From Flavitalea plasmicola (lineage in GTDB: Bacteria > Bacteroidota > Bacteroidia > Chitinophagales > Chitinophagaceae): 64,000 nt of DNA. The stretch is from NCBI RefSeq assembly GCF_030546645.1, contig NZ_JAUOTO010000001.1, positions 186,001 through 250,000 on the forward strand, given 5' to 3'. Of this stretch, positions 52,565 through 60,523 are shown piece by piece (position 1 is the first letter of the stretch; each line of letters begins with the position of its first letter). Below the pieces are notes generated by a model. The model was not told the DNA's origin. It worked only from the letters and a program-made list of their open reading frames with translations, and ran no database searches. A program made the translations under genes and the position numbers.

Positions 52565-52958
52565 ATGAAGCTACTCCCCGCCTATGTCCTTATCCTGCTA
52601 TGTCCTGTTCTAAGGGCCCAGGATACCACCCTATCAAAATATATTCCGTCCCATGCTTACACGATTGTTCACAACGAATCGCTGGCCATACTGGATGGTT
52701 GGAATGGCATGCGCGCCCGGTTTGGGATCGAGCATGCCTGGAACAGGAACTGGTCCAGCTATATGCGGGGGTGGGCATTAAGTTCAGGAAAGCTGCCGGA
52801 TATCCGTTGCGGAGTCCATATCGGCAGGGTATTTCATGCCCGAAGACGAAACCCTGATTTTTGACCTAAAACCCGTCTGTTCAGATGCAACATTCCTATT
52901 AGAGGTGCGTCTTATAGTAATCACTAAATGCATACCATGGGTTTTAAAGCTTCGATGA
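52565..52958 (+). pseudogene. Small exported protein gene with probable frameshifts
   Basis: Frame one (52565-52864) has a clear signal peptide (residues 1-18, ending LRAQ) and FGIEHAWNRNWSSY, but then becomes unlike protein. The next frame continues plausibly with YAGVGIKFRKAAGYPLRSPYRQGI, and the third with MPEDETLIFDLKPVCSD to a stop at 52956-52958. Each change equals the loss of one base, so the ancestor may have been a 130-residue exported barrel-like protein. The alternative is an intact 99-residue protein. Confidence 0.4.
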
Positions 52959-53629
52959 TCACCATCCATCGTCCATCCATGCTACTGCCTGAAGAGGTGT
53001 TGTTGAAGCATCTGGACTTTTCCGATCTGGCATTCCGGGAGACAACGATCATGGACAGCTGCATCTATCCGGGGGACAGGTCGGTCAATATCGGGTACTA
53101 TAATGACAACATCGTCATATGTGAAGATTATCTCCTGACCACCTCTCTGGAGGTCACGGACGACCCGGTGACCCTGGCTGAGTATGAGCAGGTGCTTTCC
53201 GCGCTTTTCCCAGGCTCCGAAGTATTGACGGTGGCCTGTCATAGCAGCGTTAATTATCATTTATATTCTCTTGTAAAAGACGGCAAACGAATTCGTTTTA
53301 AAAGGATCGTCGCATCCGGACCTGTCCTGGAGCATGGGGACAGGCTCAAAGAAGAAGAGACCATTTATGCGGCATCCAGGGTCATTGACGGCAAGCGTTT
53401 TTTTGAAAGCCGGCGGCAGAACGATCATCATGCGGTGACGGAAGATCAGCTGATGGAAGAATTTGCATTTGGGGTGGCCAAAAGACACCTGGGCGTTAAG
53501 ATCTCTTCCGGGGAAGAAAGTAACCTGATGTTCAACACACCCTTTAAAAAATTCGCGAAAATGCCTCCCCAATCGGCTGTGCTGGCGGCTATGGACAGGC
53601 AGACGAGGCCCTGGTGGAAAATATGGTGA
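52937..53629 (+). CDS. DUF6928-like conserved protein, unknown function
   Basis: A 230-residue soluble protein that resembles the DUF6928 family. It begins MGFKASMITIHRPSML and has the blocks ECIYPGDRSVNIGYYNDNIVICEDY-like, TVACHSSVNYHLYSLVKDGKRIRFKR and MEEFAFGVAKRHLGV. The start may also be the ATG at 52928; the MG start fits the family. It lies 48 bases before the hydrolase gene on the same strand. No function is known for the family. Confidence 0.65.
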   Translation: MGFKASMITIHRPSMLLPEEVLLKHLDFSDLAFRETTIMDSCIYPGDRSVNIGYYNDNIVICEDYLLTTSLEVTDDPVTLAEYEQVLSALFPGSEVLTVACHSSVNYHLYSLVKDGKRIRFKRIVASGPVLEHGDRLKEEETIYAASRVIDGKRFFESRRQNDHHAVTEDQLMEEFAFGVAKRHLGVKISSGEESNLMFNTPFKKFAKMPPQSAVLAAMDRQTRPWWKIW

Positions 53630-53677
53630 GCTCACGGAGTTGGCAGGTGAAAGAAATTTGAGTATCTTAAGCGCACA

Positions 53678-54379
53678 ATGAACGTTTATTTCATCAGCGG
53701 CATGGGCGCAGACTGGAGGCTCTTCAAGAATATACTACTTCCCGAAGGGTTTCAAATGAATTTTGTGGAATGGATCAGGCCGGAGGATGACGAGCCGATC
53801 CCCGCATATGCGTCCAGGTTAGCCGCACAGATAGACACTTCCCATCCTTTCATACTGGCGGGCGTATCGCTGGGCGGGATCATGGCCGTGGAAATAGCCA
53901 AGCTTTTTCCGCCGGTGGCGACGATCATCATCGGCTCTATCCCCGTGGCCCGGGATCTTCCCCGGTATTATCATACGCTGGGCCACTCGCTCGGCCTGCT
54001 GAAAGTGCTGCCGGGATCCTTCTTCAAAAGAGCGGCCTCGGCTAAAAGATGGTTTACCCGGGAAACAAAGGCAGACAAACGGCTGATATGGCAGATGATC
54101 AGGGAGTCGGATGCGCGCTTCCTGGAATGGGCGATGAAGGCCGTATTGAAATGGGAGAATAAAGAGATGCCGCAGCCATTGTGGCACATTCATGGTACAC
54201 GGGATATCGTATTCCCCATCCGTCTTACACATCCTACGCATCGGATCCGGCGAGGCGATCACCTGGTGATCATGACGCGGGCGGGGGAGGTGAATGCTAT
54301 ACTGCGGGAAATACTTAATACAGCTACAAGCGACAAGCCTCAAGCTGCAAGTAAGCTCCTAATAAGTCCTGGCTTGTAG
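53678..54379 (+). CDS. Alpha/beta hydrolase with a repeat-encoded C-terminus
   Basis: A 233-residue alpha/beta-hydrolase-fold protein. YFISGMGADWRLFKNI holds the oxyanion region, AGVSLGGIMAVEIAK (about residues 61-75) the nucleophile Ser elbow, WHIHGTRDIVFP the Asp, and RRGDHLVIM the His (about 190). The class covers esterases, lipases and others; substrate unknown. The final residues TATSDKPQAASKLLISPGL are encoded inside the repeat element at 54321-54420, and the stop lies in a CTTGTAG unit, so the C-terminus was probably changed by repeat insertion. Confidence 0.83.
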   Translation: MNVYFISGMGADWRLFKNILLPEGFQMNFVEWIRPEDDEPIPAYASRLAAQIDTSHPFILAGVSLGGIMAVEIAKLFPPVATIIIGSIPVARDLPRYYHTLGHSLGLLKVLPGSFFKRAASAKRWFTRETKADKRLIWQMIRESDARFLEWAMKAVLKWENKEMPQPLWHIHGTRDIVFPIRLTHPTHRIRRGDHLVIMTRAGEVNAILREILNTATSDKPQAASKLLISPGL

Positions 54380-54420
54380 CTTGCAGCTTGAAGCTTGCAG
54401 CTTGAAGCTTGCAGCTATCA
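54321..54420. repeat. Heptamer inverted-repeat element, copy 2
   Basis: The left arm has CTACAAG, CGACAAG, CCTCAAG and CTGCAAG in a row (from 54323), the right arm six CTTGNAG units (CTTGTAG, CTTGCAG, CTTGAAG, CTTGCAG, CTTGAAG, CTTGCAG) from 54373. The centre CTAATAAGTCCTGG resembles the centre of copy 3 in reverse complement. It fills the gap between two convergent genes: it supplies the end of the hydrolase gene and touches the stop of the methyltransferase gene. Confidence 0.85.
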
Positions 54421-55296
54421 GCTGATCCCCGCCATCGCCACACGATAAAACTCATACCCCTTTAATATTTTCTTTCTTTCCGGCAGGTATCGCTGCCGGT
54501 AGTCAGCGGCGCCGGTGTCTTTTATCAGCCGCATTCCAAAGCCGGCCAGGTAGGTGGGCAGCTCTTCCGGCCGGAAGCCGAAAGTCCATCGCTCTTCGAT
54601 GGCAGCCAGGTCATTCAATAATCTTTCCGCGCCGAAAAAGGCGGCGGGGTCTTCCAGCACTTTCCGGTCGACATAGGTGAAGATGATGAAAGAGCCTTTG
54701 GGCAGTTGTGCCGCCAGCCCAAATACGGCATCGACGGCCTCTTTGCGCAGATAGTTGGTGACGCCTTCCCAGATGAGGGTCGTCGGGACGGAAAGGTCCA
54801 CGTGCTGCTGCCGGAACAGGTCTTCCAGGCTTTGCCGGTCAAAATCAATGGATAGATAACGGGTATTTCCCGGAAGGGTAGGCGCATGATGTTCCAAGAC
54901 CTGCAATTTACGACGGGCGGTGTCGGGATGGTCTATCTCAATGACGGGCAGGGCACGCAGGTAGTCCAGGCGCAGGCTGCGGGTGTCAAAGCCGGCGCCC
55001 AGGATGATGAGCTGCTGTATGCCCCGGCTGACGGTGGTTTCCAGCCATTCGTCGATGAGACAGGTACGGGCCAGGCCCGAGGCAAGAGCGCCGGGGATAC
55101 GGCGCTGGATGCAACGATAAAGAAGATGTTCGGCGGGCGGGAAGACTGCCGCGCGGCAGGCGAGACGCAGACTGAAATCAAGAAAATGAATGGCGTAAGG
55201 GTCTGTGAAAAGGCGCCGGTTCTTTGGCCTTCTCGTCTCCATGGCACGGTAAAGGGCCATGTATTGAGCAGTCTTGCTGGGGGTATTGGCTTTCAT
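54418..55296 (-). CDS. Leucine carboxyl methyltransferase-like (TIGR00027-type) protein
   Basis: A 292-residue SAM-dependent methyltransferase of the LCM/TIGR00027 family: TAQYMALYRAMET-like start, the SAM loop LIILGAGFDTRSLRLDY (about residues 97-113) and TLIWEGVTNYLRKEAVDAVF. In bacteria the family often modifies polyketides or carboxylic acids; the target here is unknown. Its stop codon lies directly at the right edge of the repeat element 54321-54420. It is convergent with the hydrolase and divergent in sense from no other gene on its upstream side except the Crp-like gene (61 bases). Confidence 0.85.
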   Translation of the reverse strand: MKANTPSKTAQYMALYRAMETRRPKNRRLFTDPYAIHFLDFSLRLACRAAVFPPAEHLLYRCIQRRIPGALASGLARTCLIDEWLETTVSRGIQQLIILGAGFDTRSLRLDYLRALPVIEIDHPDTARRKLQVLEHHAPTLPGNTRYLSIDFDRQSLEDLFRQQHVDLSVPTTLIWEGVTNYLRKEAVDAVFGLAAQLPKGSFIIFTYVDRKVLEDPAAFFGAERLLNDLAAIEERWTFGFRPEELPTYLAGFGMRLIKDTGAADYRQRYLPERKKILKGYEFYRVAMAGIS

Positions 55297-55357
55297 GAGG
55301 TAAAGGTAGTGCGCGGCCTTATCCGGGGCAATGAACCTGGGTTAAGTTCTGCCGTGG

Positions 55358-55939
55358 TCAGCCCACACCGGAGATCCTGCGCCTGATCCTGCTGAGCGCC
55401 TGGGGCGTAATGGCGATATAGCTGGCAAGATATTTCAAAGGTACGTGCTGCAACAGGTGAGGATAGTCGTTCATGAGACTCCGGTACCTTTGTTCGGCGT
55501 CATCCTTCAGAAAAGACATCTGGCGCCTGTTCTTCCGGATATATAATTCCTCGGCCGCTTTGCGGCCGATGCGATCGCCCACGGTGGTGAGGGCATACAT
55601 CTCCTGGAGGTCATCGTAGCAGATGCTGTACAGGACGACGTCGGTCAGAGCTTCCGCCTCGTATATCACGGGAGTTCGTGTGAGAAAGGAGTCGTAGGCC
55701 GTCGCAAAAGAATGCTCGAAGGCGATCTCGAAAGTGATGTCCTTCTCTTCTTCCCGGACGAAATAGCGGATGATGCCGCTGTCTATGAAGTTGACATAGT
55801 TCTCTATGACGCCGGCCGCGAGAATCGAATTTTTTCTGCGAAAGGTGCGGCGTTGCACGCGGGAAATAAAGAATTCCCAATCCTTTGCCGGCAATGGGCT
55901 GTAGTGCTCCAGATATTTCTTTAATTTTGTGAGGTCCAT
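55358..55939 (-). CDS. Crp/Fnr-family transcriptional regulator
   Basis: A 193-residue regulator: cyclic-nucleotide-binding-like domain (about residues 1-115; NSILAAGVIENYVNFIDSGIIRYF, then EDITFEIAFEHSF) and a short C-terminal winged helix (about 145-190; LKYLASYIAITPQALSRIRRRI). It is the Bacteroidota Crp-like type in which the cAMP-binding residues are often not conserved. ATG 55939 is chosen; the frame continues a further kilobase upstream only as a shadow of the ABC gene. It is divergent from that ABC exporter gene, 45 bases away, and may control it. Confidence 0.87.
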   Translation of the reverse strand: MDLTKLKKYLEHYSPLPAKDWEFFISRVQRRTFRRKNSILAAGVIENYVNFIDSGIIRYFVREEEKDITFEIAFEHSFATAYDSFLTRTPVIYEAEALTDVVLYSICYDDLQEMYALTTVGDRIGRKAAEELYIRKNRRQMSFLKDDAEQRYRSLMNDYPHLLQHVPLKYLASYIAITPQALSRIRRRISGVG

Positions 55940-55984
55940 AATATGCTGATGGTGGCTTCGTTGAATGTAATATAATCCCTGTAA

Positions 55985-57760
55985 ATGGCAAATCCTTATA
56001 TATCCTTGCTGAAGACCGCCTGGCGCTATGCCCGCAGGGAAAGAAAAAAATACGTTGCGGTATATGCCATGTTCATCGGCGCCAACCTGATGTATGCGAT
56101 GAATCCCATCCTGTTCGGCTGGTTTCTCGGTAAGCTGCAGCAGGATACGACGCATGTGATGCGTTACACTTTTATTTATGTCGGCTGCTACATTGGCCTG
56201 AAGCTCCTGCAATGGTGCTTCCACGGACCCGCCAGGGTCATGGAACGTACGCTGGCCTTTCATCTCGGCCGCAACTTCCTCCAGGAGAAATATCATCAGC
56301 TGCTGCATCTGCCCGTGAAATGGCACCAGGACCATCACAGCGGCGCCACGATCAATCGTATCCGGAAGGCCTGGGAGGCCCTGCGGGAATTCTTCGACAG
56401 AGGCTTTATGTATGTTTACGCCTTGGGTAAATTCGTATTTTCCGTCATCGCTATCCTGTATTTTTCGCCTTTGTATGGCAGCATTGCCGTGGGAATGGGG
56501 ATCTTCACCATTTTTATTATCCGCACTTTCGACAAGCCTTTTATCAAGGCGCTGGACGAGGTGAATGAGCGGGAGCACGTCGTCAGCGCTACCCTTTTCG
56601 ACAGTCTTTCGAATATCATCACGGTCATAACGCTCCGGTTGGAGAAAAGCATGGAGACAGGGCTGCTTAATAAAGTGAGGGGCATCCTGTCGCCTTTTCG
56701 CAGAAGCTCGGTCATCAATGAGTGGAAGTGGTTTACCGCGGAAATGCTCATCGTCTGTATTTATGGCTTGATCGCCTTTGGATATATCTATCAGCACTGG
56801 ACGCCCGGCAAGATGTTCTTGGTAGGGGGGCTGGCTACGCTGCTGGCCTATGTAAACCAGTTCACCAGTGTTTTCCAGGACATCGCCTGGCAATATACGG
56901 ACATCGTTCAGTTCCATACTTACGTGCAAACCGCCGCCGGCATCAGCGAAGCCTATGAGGAGCAGCACCGGCCTGACCAGCCGGGATCATTGCCGGAGAA
57001 CTGGAAAACGATACAGATCGAAGGGCTGAATTTCTCCCATCAGCCATTATATGACGCCGGACAATATGCCCAAAGCCTCCATCACTTGCATCTGCGTATC
57101 CAACGTGGGCAGCGGATAGCGCTGATAGGAGAGAGCGGCAGCGGCAAATCCACCCTGTTGTCCTTGCTGAGAGGGCTCTATTCTCCCCAGCCGGGTTTGA
57201 TATTGACGGTGGATGGGAAGCCGGCGGAGCTGGGAACCTTGAATGAATCAGTGACCTTATTCCCCCAGGAGCCGGAGATCTTTGAGAATACGTTGGCGTA
57301 TAATGTAACATTGGGACTCCCCTTCACGGATGAGGAGATCATGCAGGTATGCGACAGCGCTTATTTTTCCGAGGTCATCCGGCAACTACCGCAGGGACTC
57401 GGCTCGGATATACGGGAGAAAGGCGTCAATCTTTCCGGGGGGCAAAAGCAGCGGCTGGCCCTTGCCAGGGGCATTCTTGCGGCGAGGGACAGCGACCTGG
57501 TGCTGCTGGATGAACCCACCAGCAGCGTGGACCCGCGTACGGAAGCGCTGATCTATGAAGGGCTGTTCAAGGCCTTTGCAGACAAAGCCATTATTTCTTC
57601 GATGCACCGGCTCCACCTGCTGGGCAGGTTTGACTATGTATACATTCTTCACCATGGCCGGATCGTGGACGAAGGGAGTTTTGAATACTTGCGCGATAAT
57701 AGTACCGTCTTCAATGAATTATGGCGCCATCAGAAGGACAATGCTTCCTTCAATGCGTAG
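55985..57760 (+). CDS. ABC exporter, membrane and ATPase domains fused
   Basis: A 591-residue ABC half-transporter: six transmembrane segments (about residues 15-330) followed by the nucleotide-binding domain (about 340-585) with Walker A GESGSGKST (about 379-387), signature LSGGQKQRLALARG and Walker B LVLLDEPTSSVDP, and the switch His in SMHRLHLLG. It works as a homodimer in the inner membrane and exports an unknown compound. It is divergent from a Crp-like gene and overlaps the opposite-strand siderophore-type acetyltransferase gene by 11 bases. Confidence 0.92.
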   Translation: MANPYISLLKTAWRYARRERKKYVAVYAMFIGANLMYAMNPILFGWFLGKLQQDTTHVMRYTFIYVGCYIGLKLLQWCFHGPARVMERTLAFHLGRNFLQEKYHQLLHLPVKWHQDHHSGATINRIRKAWEALREFFDRGFMYVYALGKFVFSVIAILYFSPLYGSIAVGMGIFTIFIIRTFDKPFIKALDEVNEREHVVSATLFDSLSNIITVITLRLEKSMETGLLNKVRGILSPFRRSSVINEWKWFTAEMLIVCIYGLIAFGYIYQHWTPGKMFLVGGLATLLAYVNQFTSVFQDIAWQYTDIVQFHTYVQTAAGISEAYEEQHRPDQPGSLPENWKTIQIEGLNFSHQPLYDAGQYAQSLHHLHLRIQRGQRIALIGESGSGKSTLLSLLRGLYSPQPGLILTVDGKPAELGTLNESVTLFPQEPEIFENTLAYNVTLGLPFTDEEIMQVCDSAYFSEVIRQLPQGLGSDIREKGVNLSGGQKQRLALARGILAARDSDLVLLDEPTSSVDPRTEALIYEGLFKAFADKAIISSMHRLHLLGRFDYVYILHHGRIVDEGSFEYLRDNSTVFNELWRHQKDNASFNA

Positions 57761-58409
57761 CCGCCAGTCGGAAGCTGTTGCGGGTGCAGACATACAGCAT
57801 GGAGTGCTTGTAAGGCAGCTGGATCTTCTGAGAGGCGCGAAAACCCGCTTGCCTGAATAGCGTGTTGTCCCATTCGCTTTTTATATCGACGTCCGCTGTG
57901 ATCCTGCCGACTTCGGGGAAAGAGAAAAAATATTCCAGGCAGGTCCTGATAACGAGGACCATATTTTGCTGGATGGCCAGCGGCGCCGGCAACACCCGGA
58001 TGCCATAGTCGCCCGGACGCACATTGTAATACAGGCTGATGGCATCCTGCTGGGCTTTATAGACATCCACCTGGCAGACAGGAACATCGTTTATCAGGGC
58101 CATAAAAGGCTGAGCGAAGTCCGACGCTATCATGCTGGCATAGGATTCTTCCAGTTCCTCGGGAGGCTGTGTCCTGGCAAGCAGCGGCCCTCCATACTCC
58201 TGGCTCAACCATTTATACAGGATGGACACATCGGTAGACACACAGAAAGGACGCACGGAAACCCGAAGCTTTTTGTCGGGCGTCTCCTTAAAAGCAACGC
58301 CTCTTTCGATCCCTGAGGGCAAAAGAGAAGTGCAAAGCCCGGAAGAAAGTTCTTCCGGAAAGGCGGCTTTAACAGGAGTCGAGAACAATACTGTAGAATT
58401 GGTTGACAT
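57750..58409 (-). CDS. Siderophore-type GNAT acetyltransferase (Acetyltransf_8)
   Basis: A 219-residue protein with a C-terminal GNAT domain of the Acetyltransf_8 class (about residues 45-210), as in the hydroxamate siderophore enzymes IucB, AlcB and RhbD: LRVSVRPFCVSTDVSILYKWL, then GDYGIRVLPAPLAIQQ (cofactor loop) and IKSEWDNTLFRQAGF. Such enzymes acylate N-hydroxy-amines. No siderophore synthetase or hydroxylase gene lies in the window, so this may work on another amine or be an isolated paralogue. It converges with the ABC exporter gene with an 11-base overlap. Confidence 0.72.
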   Translation of the reverse strand: MSTNSTVLFSTPVKAAFPEELSSGLCTSLLPSGIERGVAFKETPDKKLRVSVRPFCVSTDVSILYKWLSQEYGGPLLARTQPPEELEESYASMIASDFAQPFMALINDVPVCQVDVYKAQQDAISLYYNVRPGDYGIRVLPAPLAIQQNMVLVIRTCLEYFFSFPEVGRITADVDIKSEWDNTLFRQAGFRASQKIQLPYKHSMLYVCTRNSFRLAATH

Positions 58410-58718
58410 GATCTTGACAATTTGATGATTTAAGGATCATTCTATTGCTATACATGTTCCAACCAGAGCTTATTAACGAGAGACAGGTAGCAGGAGGGGT
58501 CAATGCCCCCTTCTTAAACAAATTTTCGGAAATCAAACTTGGTGAAAAAAACGCAGGGCAACGCATCTCACCCCTTAAAGATTGGGAATATATGCTCATT
58601 CCCTTACACTCATTTAAAGGTAACCCCTTATGAGCTTCAAGCTGCAAGCTACAAGCCTCAAGCCAGGACTTATTAAGACTATACTTGTAGCTTGCAGCGT
58701 GAAGCTCGTAGCTAAGTG
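58410..58718. other. 309-base intergenic region with repeat copy 3
   Basis: It holds no supported gene. A 62-codon plus-strand frame (58445-58633) has no signal, no ribosome site and no recognisable motif. Its right part carries the heptamer repeat copy 3 (58634-58713). GGGG and CCCC around TCAATG near 58495-58510 form only a weak hairpin. Confidence 0.5.
58634..58713. repeat. Heptamer inverted-repeat element, copy 3
   Basis: The left arm has CTTCAAG, CTGCAAG, CTACAAG and CCTCAAG, the right arm CTTGTAG, CTTGCAG, CGTGAAG and CTCGTAG. The first right unit pairs with the third left unit, the second with the second, and the third with the first. The centre CCAGGACTTATTAAG is shared with copy 2 in reverse complement. 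It ends 6 bases from the stop of the homoserine dehydrogenase gene. Confidence 0.82.
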
Positions 58719-59975
58719 TCACACGATTCCCGCCAATTCCAGGCTCTTCTTCTTCAGTTTGCGGATCTCCACGTCTTCGATGATGGGCTCCGGCGTCAGT
58801 ACCAGGGACGTGTTGTTCTCTTTCCACCAACTGTTCAGTTCAAGCTCACGGAAATGGATCACTCCGATCAGGTATTTCCGGTCTGTCTCCGCATGCCATT
58901 CCTCGATCCATTCGAACTTTTCCCGGGGGATATACTTCCAGTCGTCGAAGCTCACGTATACGCGCACGAAAAAGTCATTGGTGAGCTCGTGCGGCTTGTG
59001 ATGATACAATTTCTTGTATTCATATTTATATTGATAGCGTAAGGCGGACAGATCGCTCAGCACGGCCGAGGCGGTTGGAAAAGAGCCAGCGCCCTTGCCA
59101 TAGAAGAATTGCTTGTCGGCAAATCCGCTTTCTATCACCACACCGTTGTATTCATTCTTTACGAAAGAAAGGTGATCTTCCTGTTTGACGAACTGGGGTA
59201 ATACGAAGGCGGCTACTTTGCCCGTCTCGAGCTTTTTGGCCTGGGCCACCAGCTTGATGTCATAATGTTTTTCCCTTGCCACGGCGGCATCACCTGCCTG
59301 TACATGCTGGATGCCGTTGAACACGAGGTCCTTCGTCGCCACAATGATGCCGTAGGCATGGGTCAGCAGAAAGGTCCATTTATTGGCCGCATCATAGCCT
59401 TCCACGTCCAGCGATGGATCGCTCTCGGCAAAGCCCAGCTGCTGAGCCAGCAATAATGCTTCCTGGAAGCCCAGCTTGTCTTCGAACATTTTGGTGAGGA
59501 TGAAATTCGTGCTGCCGTTGACAATCGCCTTGATGGAATGCAGGAGGTCATTGTCATAATATTCTTCCAGGTTCCGAATGACAGGGATGGAAGCGCAGGC
59601 CGCGGACTCATACAGGAAAGACTCTCCTGTCTCTTTTTGTAATTGTAAGAGCTCCGGCATGTGCTCCGCGATCATCTTCTTGCTGGCGCTGACGACGGAC
59701 TTGCCGTTCTTCAATGCAGTGGAGACGATCTCAAAAGCGGGCCCTGATTCATTGATCACTTCAACGATGACATTGATGGAAGGATCGTTCAACAATTCAT
59801 CACGATCTGTAGTGAAGAGCTCCGCAGGGGCTTCCCTTTTCTTCCCTGGATCTTTTATACATACTTTTTTGATAGAGGCTTTTAAAGAAGGCGTTTGCTG
59901 TAATACTTTGTAAAGACCTTCACCTACGACACCAAATCCGAATAACCCGATGGTTAGCTGCTTATGAGTTTCCAT
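58719..59975 (-). CDS. hom: Homoserine dehydrogenase
   Basis: A 418-residue NAD(P)-dependent enzyme that reduces aspartate semialdehyde to homoserine, the branch point to methionine and threonine. GLFGFGVVGEGLYKVLQ (about residues 10-26) is the cofactor loop, VSASKKMIAEHM the conserved block, and EGYDAANKWTFLLTHAYG (about 205-222) the catalytic block with Asp and Lys. The usual C-terminal ACT domain is not obvious, though the end is extended. It is the last gene of the methionine operon, 95 bases after the QueF-like gene. Confidence 0.92.
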   Translation of the reverse strand: METHKQLTIGLFGFGVVGEGLYKVLQQTPSLKASIKKVCIKDPGKKREAPAELFTTDRDELLNDPSINVIVEVINESGPAFEIVSTALKNGKSVVSASKKMIAEHMPELLQLQKETGESFLYESAACASIPVIRNLEEYYDNDLLHSIKAIVNGSTNFILTKMFEDKLGFQEALLLAQQLGFAESDPSLDVEGYDAANKWTFLLTHAYGIIVATKDLVFNGIQHVQAGDAAVAREKHYDIKLVAQAKKLETGKVAAFVLPQFVKQEDHLSFVKNEYNGVVIESGFADKQFFYGKGAGSFPTASAVLSDLSALRYQYKYEYKKLYHHKPHELTNDFFVRVYVSFDDWKYIPREKFEWIEEWHAETDRKYLIGVIHFRELELNSWWKENNTSLVLTPEPIIEDVEIRKLKKKSLELAGIV

Positions 59976-60070
59976 TTTTTTATTTCCTTGTTTTGAAGCG
60001 GACGGCTAATCCTGAAAGCGTCCGCAAAGTTCCGAAATTTACACCAAATCCGAGCGTTTTTCTGAGTGGC

Positions 60071-60517
60071 CTACATCAATACATCCCATTCATCCTCAAT
60101 GCGTTGCCAGTCGTTGAATTTTTCGGGGCCGCCCCTGGCCTTCCAATCGGAGTCGATGGTGAGCTTAGAGCTGATGCCTCCTCTTGGGTTACAGACCATC
60201 ACGAGGCGGAGCCTTTCCGGCTCATAGACGGCCAGGAGGTCGTCATAGATGATATTGATCAGCCGCTCGTAGGAGACGATGGTATTCCGCAGCTGGAAAA
60301 CATAGTGCTTTAAAGATCGAAGCTCGATGACTTTTTTCCCGGGGTAAAAAGTGAGATAGATGACGGCAAAGTCCGGCTGTTCCTTAACTCCCAGGAAAGT
60401 AAATTCGGGGATCTTTATCTTGACCTCATAGGCTTGCCCGGAAGGGTTCGGGATGCCTTGCAGCAGGGTGCGGTCGATGTCTTTGAACGTTCGTAAGGTG
60501 GAGGTGGTTCCTTGCAT
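60071..60517 (-). CDS. QueF-like T-fold protein without the catalytic cysteine
   Basis: A 148-residue protein that matches the QueF preQ1 synthase family: LLQGIPNP (about 18-25), KIPEFTFLGVKEQPDFAVIYLTF (about 35-57), IELRSLKHYVFQLRN (about 64-78) and CNPRGGISS (109-117). True QueF reads FTxxCPxTGQPDF; here the Cys position is Gly43, one residue is deleted before QPDF, and the FHE active-site pair reads YE (Tyr83-Glu84). Asp49 is kept. So nitrile reduction through the Cys thioimide is not expected. It lies 6 bases after metX and before hom, which suggests a new role in methionine metabolism or one-carbon binding. Confidence 0.75.
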   Translation of the reverse strand: MQGTTSTLRTFKDIDRTLLQGIPNPSGQAYEVKIKIPEFTFLGVKEQPDFAVIYLTFYPGKKVIELRSLKHYVFQLRNTIVSYERLINIIYDDLLAVYEPERLRLVMVCNPRGGISSKLTIDSDWKARGGPEKFNDWQRIEDEWDVLM

Positions 60518-60523
60518 ATATAT

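Noticed and set aside
55940-56968. Upstream extension of the Crp-like gene into a 536-residue frame
   Set aside because: The extra 343 residues are the antisense shadow of the ABC exporter gene and have no matching motif; only the last 193 residues are Crp-like.
58445-58633. 62-codon plus-strand frame in the 309-base intergenic region
   Set aside because: No ribosome site, no motif and composition like the surroundings; it runs into the repeat element.
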